From Pontibacter anaerobius (GTDB lineage Bacteria; Bacteroidota; Bacteroidia; Cytophagales; Hymenobacteraceae): a stretch of 64,000 nt of DNA. A program made the translations under genes and the position numbers. The notes under the pieces are model-generated. The model did no database searches and was not told the DNA's origin. It saw nothing but the letters and a program-made list of their open reading frames with translations. Position 1 is the stretch's first letter, and each line of letters starts with the position of its first letter. The stretch covers positions 244,770 to 308,769 of the forward strand of contig NZ_JAPFQO010000009.1 of assembly GCF_026241195.1 (NCBI RefSeq), given 5' to 3'. Of this stretch, positions 25,680 through 33,552 are shown piece after piece.

Positions 25680-27122
25680 ATGCTTCATCAAAAACCTTTA
25701 AAGTCGTTTCTGCACCATGCCCTTGCGCTTTCGCTGATGGTTACCTGCCTCTCCTCCTGCAAAAAGGAAAGCACCAGCCAAACTGAAAGCAAGGGCCCTG
25801 AGGTGGCGCTTTGGCTAACGACCCCGAACCAGTCGGCCCTGTTTGCGCGCCAGGACTCCAGTATAACTTTTGGGAATGAAGCAAACCAGTACCCAACCAT
25901 CTCCGTGGATGACTCTGAAGCGTACCAACGTATGGATGGCTTCGGCTTCTCGCTGACCGGTGGCAGCGCCCTGCTCCTACACCAGATGGAACCGCAGAAA
26001 CGGGCAGCTTTGCTGGAGGAACTCTTCGGCACCGAGGGGAAAAATATTGGCATCAGCTACCTGCGTGTAAGCATCGGGGCATCTGACCTGGACCCGGAGG
26101 TGTTTTCTTACAACGACCTTCCAGCCGGCGAGACGGATGTGAACATGGAAAAATTCGACCTTTCGCCCGACAAAAAATACCTGATTCCGGTGCTGAAGGA
26201 GATACTGGCCATCAACCCCAACATCAAGATCATGGCCTCGCCGTGGTCGCCGCCCACCTGGATGAAGACGAACAACAACTCGAAAGGCGGGAGCCTGAAG
26301 CCGGAGTACTTTGATGCGTACGCGGCGTACTTTGTGAAGTATATTCAGGGCATGGCCGCAGAAGGTATCACCATTGACGCTATCACCATTCAGAACGAGC
26401 CGCTGCACCCGGGCAACAACCCAAGCCTGCTGATGCTGCCCCAGGATCAGGCCGCCTTCATCAAACAAAGTTTAGGCCCTGCCTTCAAGGCTAATGACTT
26501 AGATACCAAGATCGTGATCTACGACCACAACGCCGACCGCCCGGACTACCCGATCTCCATACTCGACGACCCAGAGGCGAAGCAGTACATTGATGGGGCG
26601 GCCTTCCACCTGTACGGGGGCACGATAGATGCGCTCACGAAAGTGCACGAGGCGCACCCAGATAAGAATTTATACTTTACCGAACAGTGGATCGGGGCCC
26701 CGGGTAATTTTTCGGGGGACCTGCGCTGGCATACCAAGAACCTGATCATAGGGGCACCGCGTAATTGGGCCAAAACCGTGCTGGAGTGGAACCTTGCCGC
26801 CGACCCGGAGCAGAACCCGCATACGCCCGGAGGTTGTACCGAGTGCCTTGGCGCTGTCACTATTGATGGCAACACCGTAAACCGCAACCCTGCCTACTAC
26901 ATCGTGGCCCACGCTTCCAGGTTTGCCCGCCCTGGCTCGGTTCGCGTTAAAAGCAATGTGCCGGATGCACTGCCAAACGTGGCCTACAAAACACCTGAGG
27001 GACAAACAGTGCTGATCGTGCTGAACGACAGCGAGTACCGGCAGCGCTTTAACATCAGCCACGAAGGAAAACTGGTAGCCACCATGCTGGATGCGGGCGC
27101 TGTGGGAACATATGTTTGGTAG
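25680..27122 (+). CDS. GH30-family glycosidase, lipoprotein
   Basis: The 480-residue protein has a lipoprotein signal ending LSSC (Cys at about residue 27) and a GH30 (glucosylceramidase-like) barrel. Family motifs include YQRMDGFGFSLTGGSA, SYLRVSIGASDLD, SPWSPPTWMK, the acid/base E240 in TIQNEPLHPG and the nucleophile E335 in YFTEQWIG, followed by the small C-terminal beta domain. GH30 enzymes act on beta-linked glucans, glucosylceramides or xylans; the substrate is not resolved here. The small lipoprotein gene that follows begins directly after its TAG, so the two are coupled. Confidence 0.9.
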   Translation: MLHQKPLKSFLHHALALSLMVTCLSSCKKESTSQTESKGPEVALWLTTPNQSALFARQDSSITFGNEANQYPTISVDDSEAYQRMDGFGFSLTGGSALLLHQMEPQKRAALLEELFGTEGKNIGISYLRVSIGASDLDPEVFSYNDLPAGETDVNMEKFDLSPDKKYLIPVLKEILAINPNIKIMASPWSPPTWMKTNNNSKGGSLKPEYFDAYAAYFVKYIQGMAAEGITIDAITIQNEPLHPGNNPSLLMLPQDQAAFIKQSLGPAFKANDLDTKIVIYDHNADRPDYPISILDDPEAKQYIDGAAFHLYGGTIDALTKVHEAHPDKNLYFTEQWIGAPGNFSGDLRWHTKNLIIGAPRNWAKTVLEWNLAADPEQNPHTPGGCTECLGAVTIDGNTVNRNPAYYIVAHASRFARPGSVRVKSNVPDALPNVAYKTPEGQTVLIVLNDSEYRQRFNISHEGKLVATMLDAGAVGTYVW

Positions 27123-27719
27123 ATGGCGGCAATTAAAATTCTGACCAACTCCGTTCTCCTAACACTTTTGGCACTTCTTTCATCTTGTGGAGGTCAGGAT
27201 AAAAGTAAACAGGTAGCTGTTGTATCTCCTGAAGAAGCTCCTGCAGAGCAGGAGAACATTAGCTTTGAAAGAATTACTTTTTCAGTTCGGCCAGGGTGGA
27301 GCAGCGAGAAGTACGCAAAGGATGTTGAAATTACCCCAGACAGTATACTTTACTATCGCTTAAGGGAAAGGCACAGCGGAACTATTGTCGTAAATTATAA
27401 AGCTAAGCTTGATTCGGTTGGTATGGAGAACGTCTACGGTTTTCTTGACTCTACAGATTTTAACAGCTTGAAGGACTACTATTACAATCAAGAGGACGCA
27501 AGTTGGTTCTCTTTGCAATTTATCTTCCACAATGGAGAAGTCAAGATGCAAGGTACTTTGCCAGACGGCTATTGGAAAAAAGTATACAAGCTCCTTATGA
27601 TAATTGATAAACAAAATCTAACTAAGAGCAAGAATAGGAAATTTAGTACTACTGAAGACGTACTGCTTCCACCTCCTCCTGCTCCGGTTAATATTAAGTT
27701 GCCAAATGACAGTTTGTAA
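27123..27719 (+). CDS. Small lipoprotein, function unknown
   Basis: The 198-residue protein has a lipoprotein signal ending LLSSC (Cys at about residue 22). It is followed by a Glu/Pro-rich linker and a compact alpha/beta domain containing FSVRPGWSSEKY, YGFLDSTDFNSLKDYYYNQ and DGYWKKVYKLLMIIDK. The pattern, with a cysteine-less acidic surface and a terminal helix, recalls DUF6438-type domains, but I cannot confirm that. Its ATG immediately follows the GH30 stop codon, implying translational coupling. Base composition is clearly more AT-rich than the GH30 gene. The C-terminus has a PPPPAPV run. Confidence 0.75.
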   Translation: MAAIKILTNSVLLTLLALLSSCGGQDKSKQVAVVSPEEAPAEQENISFERITFSVRPGWSSEKYAKDVEITPDSILYYRLRERHSGTIVVNYKAKLDSVGMENVYGFLDSTDFNSLKDYYYNQEDASWFSLQFIFHNGEVKMQGTLPDGYWKKVYKLLMIIDKQNLTKSKNRKFSTTEDVLLPPPPAPVNIKLPNDSL

Positions 27720-27834
27720 AAAAAATACACTTCCTATATAGTATAGGACCTTTCAATAGGGGAAAAGTATAAAGCTCCATTCGGCGTTATTGCCCGCTTC
27801 TACCTTAGGACTGGCCAAACAAAGTACAAAATGC

Positions 27835-27868
27835 AAAAAGTCCTGCAGCAAACGCTGCAGGACTTTTT
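27835..27868. terminator. Bidirectional rho-independent terminator
   Basis: AAAAA, GTCCTGCAGC stem, AAAC loop, GCTGCAGGAC, TTTTT: a perfect 15-bp stem if the A/T runs are included. It serves the convergent lipoprotein and receptor genes. Confidence 0.92.
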
Positions 27869-27888
27869 CGCTTTACACAAAATAGGTG

Positions 27889-30327
27889 TTAGTTACCACC
27901 GGTGCGGTTTAGCTCATCCAGGTTCACGTTGCGTTTCTTCGACTCGAACTTAGAGCCTTTGCTGAAACGGTAGCGTAAGTTAAGGCGTACGCTGCGGGCA
28001 CCGTGGTATTGCTCAATGGCGTTCACGTTGCCGTTTAGCTCAGTGTCTACTTTCAGTACGCGGCTCTTGAAAATGTCTGTCACGTTCATGCTCAGGGTCA
28101 GCTTGTCGTCCAGGAAACTGCGCTTCAGGCCGGCATCCACCCACCACTGTTCGCCTACTCTGTAAAGGCCGTACACGGCCGGGCTCTGGTAGCTGCCACC
28201 TAGTTCCAGGCGGATGTCGTGTGGCAGTAGAATGTTGTTCGTGGTCTGCGCAATGGCTGTAACCTGATCGTTTATCACCAACTCGCCATTAACGGCATTG
28301 GTAAACTCTTGGTACATTACCACCACGTTATTGCTGATGTCCCAGCTATTTGAGATCTTGATCGGGGCCACCAACGTCGCTCTGGCGTTCTTCATGTCGC
28401 GCACGTTCTGCTGCTGGAAAACCGTGGTGTTATCCTCCGGGTTCTGAAAAGGTACCTCCGCTATAAAATCGTGGGTAAGGGAGTAGCCCAGGATCAGGTT
28501 GTAGGTTTGCTTTAGCGTGTGTGTCATCTCAAAGGAGTTCGTGTACTGCGGCTTCAGCTGCGGGTTGCCCTGCGCCCAGGTATAAGGGTCCAGGTAGAAG
28601 ATGAACGGGTTAAGCGCCTGGTAGTTTGGCCGGTTGATGCGGCGGCTATACTTGTACCCGATCTGGTAGTTGTCGCTTACTTTCTGCTGCAGGAACACGC
28701 TTGGGAACAGGTCCAGGTAATTACGGTCTGTCTTCTCGTTCTTAGTCAGGGAGTTGCCTCTGGAGTCGGTCTGCTCTGCGCGCAAGCCTGCCTGCAGCGT
28801 CCATTTCTCGCCCAGGTTGGTGTTCAGGTTGGCGTAAGCGGCATAAATGTTCTCTTTGTAGATGAAGTGGTTGGTGCGCTTAGGATCCAGTGTTTTTCTG
28901 CTGTCGGCTTCTTCGTAGAAACGCAGCTCGTTATCGGATACCACATGGCTGGCCTTGGCACCCAATTCCAGTTTAGTTTTTTTAGTGATTGGCTTTGTAA
29001 AATCTACCTTGGCCGAGTAGATGTCGTAGCTGGTGGGGTTATTGTTGCTGAGCATCTCTACGGAGTCCGGTGTGGTGGCAGGCAGCGTGAAGTATAAGTT
29101 GTCGAAAGAGGCATTATCCCGGCTGTTGATATGTACATAGTCCAGGTCGGCGGAGAGGGTGGTGCCGACTGTGTCGAGTTTACCCAGGTAATGCATGTTA
29201 AACGTGCCGTTGGTATACTTGCCCTCGCCTTTGTTCATGGCATCGATAAACAGATCGTTGCTCTCATTAGGGAAGCGCAGGTACGACTCTGTGTGGAAGA
29301 AGAAATCGCTGCTGCTGGTAATGACGTTGGCCATGGCCCCTACGCTGTGCTTCTCGTTAAAGTCGTAATTAGTGCCGATGCGCAGCGAAGGCTCATAACG
29401 CTCGTTCTCCTCACGGCCTACCTGGTCAAAGTTGCTTATGCTGCCATCCGGGTTCAGGAAGATGCGCTCCATATCCATGTTGCGGTAGCGGGTGCGGCGG
29501 GCGAGGTCCAGGCTACCGAAGGAGTTCCATTTGCCGCTCTTGTAGCTCACCTCCGCGCCGGAAGTATAGGTGCTCAGGTTGTTGTACTGGTAGCCGGCGT
29601 ACATGCTGCCGTTCATGCCGGTATCCACGTTCTTTTTCAGGTTGATGTTGATCACACCGCTGGCACCCTCCGCGTCATACTTGGCAGAGGGGTTAGAGAT
29701 CAGCTCCAGGTCTTTGATGTTCTCGGCAGACATGCCCTGCAGCAGCGTCTGCAGCTCTTTTCCGGAGAGGTAGCTGCGCTTGCCGTTGATCATGACCTGC
29801 ACACCCGCCTTGCCGTTCAGCTGGATGTTGCCGTCCTGGTCCACCCAAACGCCCGGCGATTTGGTGAGCACCTCGTAGGCCGTAGCACCGCTGGCCAGGG
29901 CAGTGCCCTCCACGCTAACCACCATCTTATCCGCTTCGTTGATCACCGTGGGGCGCATAGCCTGCACCTGCACCTCTGCCAGCACCTTGGTGTCGGACTT
30001 AACCTGCAGCTTGCCGAAGTCTTTCGAGAAGCTGGCGCCCGTTACTTCGAAGGCTGGCGTCTGTAGCTCCGCATAGCCCAGCGCGGTCAGTTTTAGCAGG
30101 TAGTTGCCTTTAGGCGGCGTCATGATCTGGAAGTTTCCGTCCATGTTGGCAATAGCGCCGGTTACCACTTTGGCGGTACCTGCTTCCAGCACGGCTACAT
30201 TTATAAAGCCTACGGGCAGTTCTTTGTCGTCAATAACGGTGCCTGTCAGCATACCGGCAGACTGCGCGAAAGTATGACTGCTACAGAGGAAGAGAAGAAG
30301 TGTGAGGTAAACGTAAATTCTTTTCAT
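27889..30327 (-). CDS. Outer-membrane beta-barrel receptor with plug (TonB-dependent-receptor-like)
   Basis: The 812-residue protein has a signal peptide (about 1-22, HTFAQ), a carboxypeptidase-regulatory-like beta domain (about 25-110, GTVIDDKELPVGFINV), a plug domain (VQAMRPTVINEADKMVVSVE to INLKKN, about 115-240) and a C-terminal 500-residue beta-barrel with alternating aromatic strands. This is the Bacteroidota outer-membrane beta-barrel family related to TonB-dependent receptors. I start at the ATG at 30327, since the upstream in-frame ATG adds 14 residues before the signal. No SusD partner is adjacent, so a SusC role is unlikely; the ligand is unknown. A palindromic operator candidate lies 54 bases upstream. 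Confidence 0.88.
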   Translation of the reverse strand: MKRIYVYLTLLLFLCSSHTFAQSAGMLTGTVIDDKELPVGFINVAVLEAGTAKVVTGAIANMDGNFQIMTPPKGNYLLKLTALGYAELQTPAFEVTGASFSKDFGKLQVKSDTKVLAEVQVQAMRPTVINEADKMVVSVEGTALASGATAYEVLTKSPGVWVDQDGNIQLNGKAGVQVMINGKRSYLSGKELQTLLQGMSAENIKDLELISNPSAKYDAEGASGVININLKKNVDTGMNGSMYAGYQYNNLSTYTSGAEVSYKSGKWNSFGSLDLARRTRYRNMDMERIFLNPDGSISNFDQVGREENERYEPSLRIGTNYDFNEKHSVGAMANVITSSSDFFFHTESYLRFPNESNDLFIDAMNKGEGKYTNGTFNMHYLGKLDTVGTTLSADLDYVHINSRDNASFDNLYFTLPATTPDSVEMLSNNNPTSYDIYSAKVDFTKPITKKTKLELGAKASHVVSDNELRFYEEADSRKTLDPKRTNHFIYKENIYAAYANLNTNLGEKWTLQAGLRAEQTDSRGNSLTKNEKTDRNYLDLFPSVFLQQKVSDNYQIGYKYSRRINRPNYQALNPFIFYLDPYTWAQGNPQLKPQYTNSFEMTHTLKQTYNLILGYSLTHDFIAEVPFQNPEDNTTVFQQQNVRDMKNARATLVAPIKISNSWDISNNVVVMYQEFTNAVNGELVINDQVTAIAQTTNNILLPHDIRLELGGSYQSPAVYGLYRVGEQWWVDAGLKRSFLDDKLTLSMNVTDIFKSRVLKVDTELNGNVNAIEQYHGARSVRLNLRYRFSKGSKFESKKRNVNLDELNRTGGN

Positions 30328-30380
30328 GGTTTTATTTTGTGTAGTGATGTAAATGGATCGATGATGCAAAGTTATGTTAT

Positions 30381-30403
30381 AGTACTTTGTATAGCAAGGT
30401 ACT
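30381..30403. promoter_or_regulatory. PadR-type operator candidate before the receptor gene
   Basis: AGTACTTTG and CAAGGTACT form 9-base inverted arms with one mismatch around a 5-base centre. The layout is like the ATACTTTGC-N-GCAAAGTAT boxes bound by PadR-family repressors in this phylum. It is 54 bases before the receptor start. No padR gene is in the window. Confidence 0.45.
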
Positions 30404-30699
30404 GTTTTGTTTGTAAAGAGACTTTTAGACGAACCGGGATTTTTTATCTTCTAACACCAGCCGAACCTGGGCAAGGGGGCTTCTTTATGTGTTAGTGTTT
30501 CCTGGCGAAGGAATTTGTTAGAAAGATGCAGGAAAGGGAAGGAGAGTTGCCTGTGGGCGGTAAATTTTTAATAGAAGTATGGAGGTAGCATAAACATGAT
30601 AGAGTGGGTGCAGATGCCTGGACTTTAACTTGAGAAGATGAGACCTGGCAGGAAGAAAAAGTATGGGGCAAGTATAAATTGCTTCCGAGACTTACCAAT
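30404..30699. other. Gene-free stretch
   Basis: About 300 bases between the receptor operator and the next terminator. I see no conserved reading frame; it holds two AAGTAT-family hexamers (30575-30670) and nothing else I can name. Confidence 0.6.
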
Positions 30700-30738
30700 A
30701 AAAAAGGCAGAGCACCCATTTGGGGCTCTGCCTTTTTT
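30700..30738 (-). terminator. Terminator of the heavy-metal efflux locus
   Basis: AAAAAAGGCAGAGC pairs perfectly with GCTCTGCCTTTTTT; on the minus strand it ends with a T-run. It lies 21 bases after the stop of the DUF3347 lipoprotein, the last gene of the locus. Confidence 0.88.
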
Positions 30739-30758
30739 ATTCAGTTTATACTTTATAC

Positions 30759-31391
30759 TTAGTTCAGCACTTCCTCGGTGCTGCCGCACTTCATCATTTT
30801 ATCGCCAAAGTAAGGGTTGCGGATCTCCTCGTTAGAGCTTAGCCAATAACCGCCTTTATCGTTCATGGCCATTGGGCAGTGCTGGTAGTATAGTTTCTCG
30901 TCGGTGGCACCGTAGGCCTTTGCCATAGCGTACACAGACTCAGACAGCTGCTCCAGGTTCTCGCGATGGGCGGCCAGGTCGGCTGCGCCGGCTATATTTG
31001 TGGCGCTGCTGATAACTTTTTCTGTTTTTTCCTCTGCGTAGCTTTTTTGCTCCGCATCCGAAATGGTAGCTACAGGCATGGCCTTGGCTACCGTCAATAC
31101 CTGGTTAGCGGCCGTTTTGGCAGCTTCGGCATCAGAGGAAACGAGCGCGTCTTTCAGCTTCATGTACTCACTTACCAACTCGTTTACCTGCGTCTTGAAT
31201 GGCTCAGCCACGGTGGTGTAATCCGGCGTTTCCACTACCACACCGGCAGGTGCTTCAGACTGGTTCATGTCGCCGTGCGCCATGCCTTCATGGTTTTCAG
31301 TGGTTGTTTCTGCGTTTTCCGTGTTGCTCTCTGAGCACGATGTAAACGTGAAAGCGGCTAGTACAGCGGCTGCGAAAAGTGTCTTTTTCAT
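30759..31391 (-). CDS. DUF3347 lipoprotein (metal-efflux accessory)
   Basis: The 210-residue protein has a lipoprotein signal ending TSC (Cys19), a His/Met-containing acidic linker (HEGMAHGDMNQ) and a DUF3347 domain. The domain ends with CPMAMNDKGGYWLSSNEEI, NPYFGDKMMKCG, offering Cys, His and Met ligands for a soft metal ion. DUF3347 proteins accompany copper/heavy-metal RND pumps in Bacteroidota and are thought to bind metal in the periplasm. The same domain is fused to the C-terminus of the adaptor encoded two genes upstream, so this looks like a duplicated module. Confidence 0.85.
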   Translation of the reverse strand: MKKTLFAAAVLAAFTFTSCSESNTENAETTTENHEGMAHGDMNQSEAPAGVVVETPDYTTVAEPFKTQVNELVSEYMKLKDALVSSDAEAAKTAANQVLTVAKAMPVATISDAEQKSYAEEKTEKVISSATNIAGAADLAAHRENLEQLSESVYAMAKAYGATDEKLYYQHCPMAMNDKGGYWLSSNEEIRNPYFGDKMMKCGSTEEVLN

Positions 31392-31421
31392 GTTGATGCA
31401 ATAAGTTTTATAAGTGTAAAA

Positions 31422-31550
31422 TTAATGATTTACTTGTTGAAGCGCCACAAACGCCAGTGCAAGTACAACAGCGGCATAGATCAGCCACTTCAGCCAGTTC
31501 TTATTCGGCTGGCGCGGCTCCGTACCTTCCGTTCTGCAACAGTCTTTCAT
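31422..31550 (-). CDS. 42-residue single-span membrane protein
   Basis: A short intact frame between the DUF3347 gene and the CusB-like gene encodes a protein with an N-terminal cysteine pair (MKDCCRTEGTEPRQ), a linker and one membrane segment (WLKWLIYAAVVLALAFVAL), ending VNH. The start is 11 bases after the adaptor stop, and the gap to the DUF3347 start is 30 bases. Position, clean hydrophobic segment and spacing all support a real gene. The CC pair would face the cytoplasm if the N-terminus is inside, and could hand metal to the pump; that is inference. Confidence 0.7.
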   Translation of the reverse strand: MKDCCRTEGTEPRQPNKNWLKWLIYAAVVLALAFVALQQVNH

Positions 31551-31561
31551 GGGCTAATAGT

Positions 31562-33325
31562 TTAATGTGCGTGAGGCTGCACTGGTTCTGGCTTCGCTTC
31601 AGAAGCTGTTCCTTGCCTGTACGTTTGCGTCGTTTCACCGCAGGCCATCATGGCCTCTCCAAAGTATGGATTGCGGATCTCCTTCTGCTCACTCAGCCAG
31701 AACGCTCCCTGGTCGTCGAAGGCCATCGGGCACTTTTGCTTGTATACGATTTGCTTATTCGTGCCAAAGGTTTCCACTACCTCTATCAAATGGTTCGACA
31801 GGGTTGAGAACGCTTCACGCTGTTTTTCAATAGAGGTGCTTTTCTGCAGCAACGCACCGTTTGACTGTAGGGCGGGCAAGAGCTGCATCCACTTGGCGTG
31901 CGTGCTGCCATCCAGCATGCTCATATCCATTTGGCTCAGGGCCTGGTTAAACTTACCGGCCGCCTGACGTGCTGCGTCCGCGTTTGAGGCTACCAAGGCA
32001 TTTTTCAACGTATAATAGTTGTCTACCAGCCCCGTAACCTGCTTTTGAAATGCTTCCGGTACTTCCATCAATTTATTGGCCGGTGCGGTCATCATACTAT
32101 AGTTTCCGCTTAGTTGCGCTGCGCCATCTACGGCAAAAACACCATTGGAAACTACCCGCTCACCCTCGCTCAAACCAGACTCCACCAGATACATGTCTCC
32201 TAAACGAGGCCCTAAAGTAACCTCGCGCATCTCAAAGGCGGGTGCCTCGCGCTCATCCACCTTCACGTATACTACAGAACGCTTGCCTGTCCAGAGTACG
32301 GCGGTGCGCTGTACCGCCAGGGCTCTTTCCTGTGTGGCAGACTTTGTAGATGTTTTGATGCGGGCGTTGGCAAACATGCCTGGTTTTAGTTGGTTGCCAG
32401 GGTTTTGTACCTCTGCGCGCACCTGCACAGCGCGGGTGCTGGCATCCAGTACCGGCGTCACGAACTGTACCTTGGCCTTGAACTCTTCGCCAGGTATGCC
32501 CGGCACGGTAAAGTTTACAGTAGCCCCTTCTTTTACCCACGACAGGTCTGATTCATAAGCATCAAGCACCACCCAAACCGATGATAAATTGGCCACCTCA
32601 AACAGTACGGAGCCGGTACTTACGTAATCCCCCACAGCTACCATGCGCTCGGTTACCACTCCCGACATATCGGAGTAAATGTCGAAGTTGGTGAGGGTTT
32701 CGTTGGCGTTCTCGATGCGCTGGATCTGTTTGTTGGACAGGTTCCATAACCTAAGTTTCGTTTTGGCCGCTTCATATAACTCCGGCATAATATCCTTTGA
32801 TTTGGCCGCTTCCTGCAGTTCGCGCTGTGCCGTTATCAGCTCAGGAGAGTACACAGAGGCTAAGCGCTCGCCCTTACGCACTTCCTGACCAGTGAAGTTC
32901 ACGTAGAGTCGCTCAATTCGGCCCGGAAATTTGGCTGTAATAGAAGAGACCTTTTGCTCATTTAAAGACACGGTACCGGTTAGCAACAGCTCATTTTCAG
33001 GGTCTACCATCTGTACCGGCGATGTCTGGATGTTGGAGAGCGCGATGGCCTCCGGAGTCATCTCCAGCACATAAGGGCTTGCCTCGCCAGCGCCACCGGC
33101 AGAAGAAACAGGTATCAAATCCATACCGCAGATAGGGCATTTGCCTGGTTCGTTCTGGCGGATCTGTGGGTGCATGGAGCAGGTATACTCTACCACACCG
33201 GCTGTTTCGCCCTCATAGTCGTGCGCCTCTTCGGCGGATCTGCCCCCGAAGATCAGCCAGCCCAGGAACAGGCCTGCCAATGCTACAAGGATGTATGTTG
33301 CGTATTTTTTATTTCTTGGGTTCAT
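31562..33325 (-). CDS. cusB: Heavy-metal RND adaptor (CusB-like) with metal-binding and DUF3347 domains
   Basis: The 587-residue periplasmic adaptor contains, in order, a membrane anchor (about 9-27), a heavy-metal-binding domain with C49, M51, H52, C63 and C66 (YTCSMHPQ, PGKCPICGMDL), the barrel-sandwich and helical-hairpin core (about 90-410), and a C-terminal DUF3347 domain (about 430-575, CPMAFDDQGAFWLSEQKEI). It links the inner-membrane pump to the outer-membrane channel and captures metal in the periplasm. The fused DUF3347 makes it far longer than E. coli CusB (about 400 residues). The operon order is pump, channel, adaptor, small protein, DUF3347. Confidence 0.9.
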   Translation of the reverse strand: MNPRNKKYATYILVALAGLFLGWLIFGGRSAEEAHDYEGETAGVVEYTCSMHPQIRQNEPGKCPICGMDLIPVSSAGGAGEASPYVLEMTPEAIALSNIQTSPVQMVDPENELLLTGTVSLNEQKVSSITAKFPGRIERLYVNFTGQEVRKGERLASVYSPELITAQRELQEAAKSKDIMPELYEAAKTKLRLWNLSNKQIQRIENANETLTNFDIYSDMSGVVTERMVAVGDYVSTGSVLFEVANLSSVWVVLDAYESDLSWVKEGATVNFTVPGIPGEEFKAKVQFVTPVLDASTRAVQVRAEVQNPGNQLKPGMFANARIKTSTKSATQERALAVQRTAVLWTGKRSVVYVKVDEREAPAFEMREVTLGPRLGDMYLVESGLSEGERVVSNGVFAVDGAAQLSGNYSMMTAPANKLMEVPEAFQKQVTGLVDNYYTLKNALVASNADAARQAAGKFNQALSQMDMSMLDGSTHAKWMQLLPALQSNGALLQKSTSIEKQREAFSTLSNHLIEVVETFGTNKQIVYKQKCPMAFDDQGAFWLSEQKEIRNPYFGEAMMACGETTQTYRQGTASEAKPEPVQPHAH

Positions 33326-33360
33326 CTGTTTATCTCTCTTATAGATAAGTGACTTTAAAA

Positions 33361-33540
33361 TCCTCCCCTTAAGGGCAGGGGGTGCTTCATTTTATCTTTT
33401 TTGTCATCCTGAAAGGATCTTGGTGACTGGGAGGACAAGCTTAACCTCACGGGGGTAGGAGCCCTCTTTCTCCCACAAGTTTCTTAACAGAATGACAGGG
33501 GTTTTCACTTTTTTATTCGAATGAAATGGCCCTACCCTCA
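33361..33540. repeat. Partial dispersed repeat between channel and adaptor genes
   Basis: CCTCCCCTTAAGGGCAGGGGG, TTGTCATCCTGAAAGGATCTTGG and AGAATGACAGGGG recur in shorter form from the CCCC/GGGG-ended repeat family. No reading frame is supported. It lies inside the efflux operon. Confidence 0.5.
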
Positions 33541-33552
33541 AAGGGACATTTC

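Noticed and set aside
29131..30066. 311-residue frame antisense to the receptor gene
   Set aside because: Entirely within the receptor coding sequence and with Val/His-rich composition typical of reverse reading; no domain.
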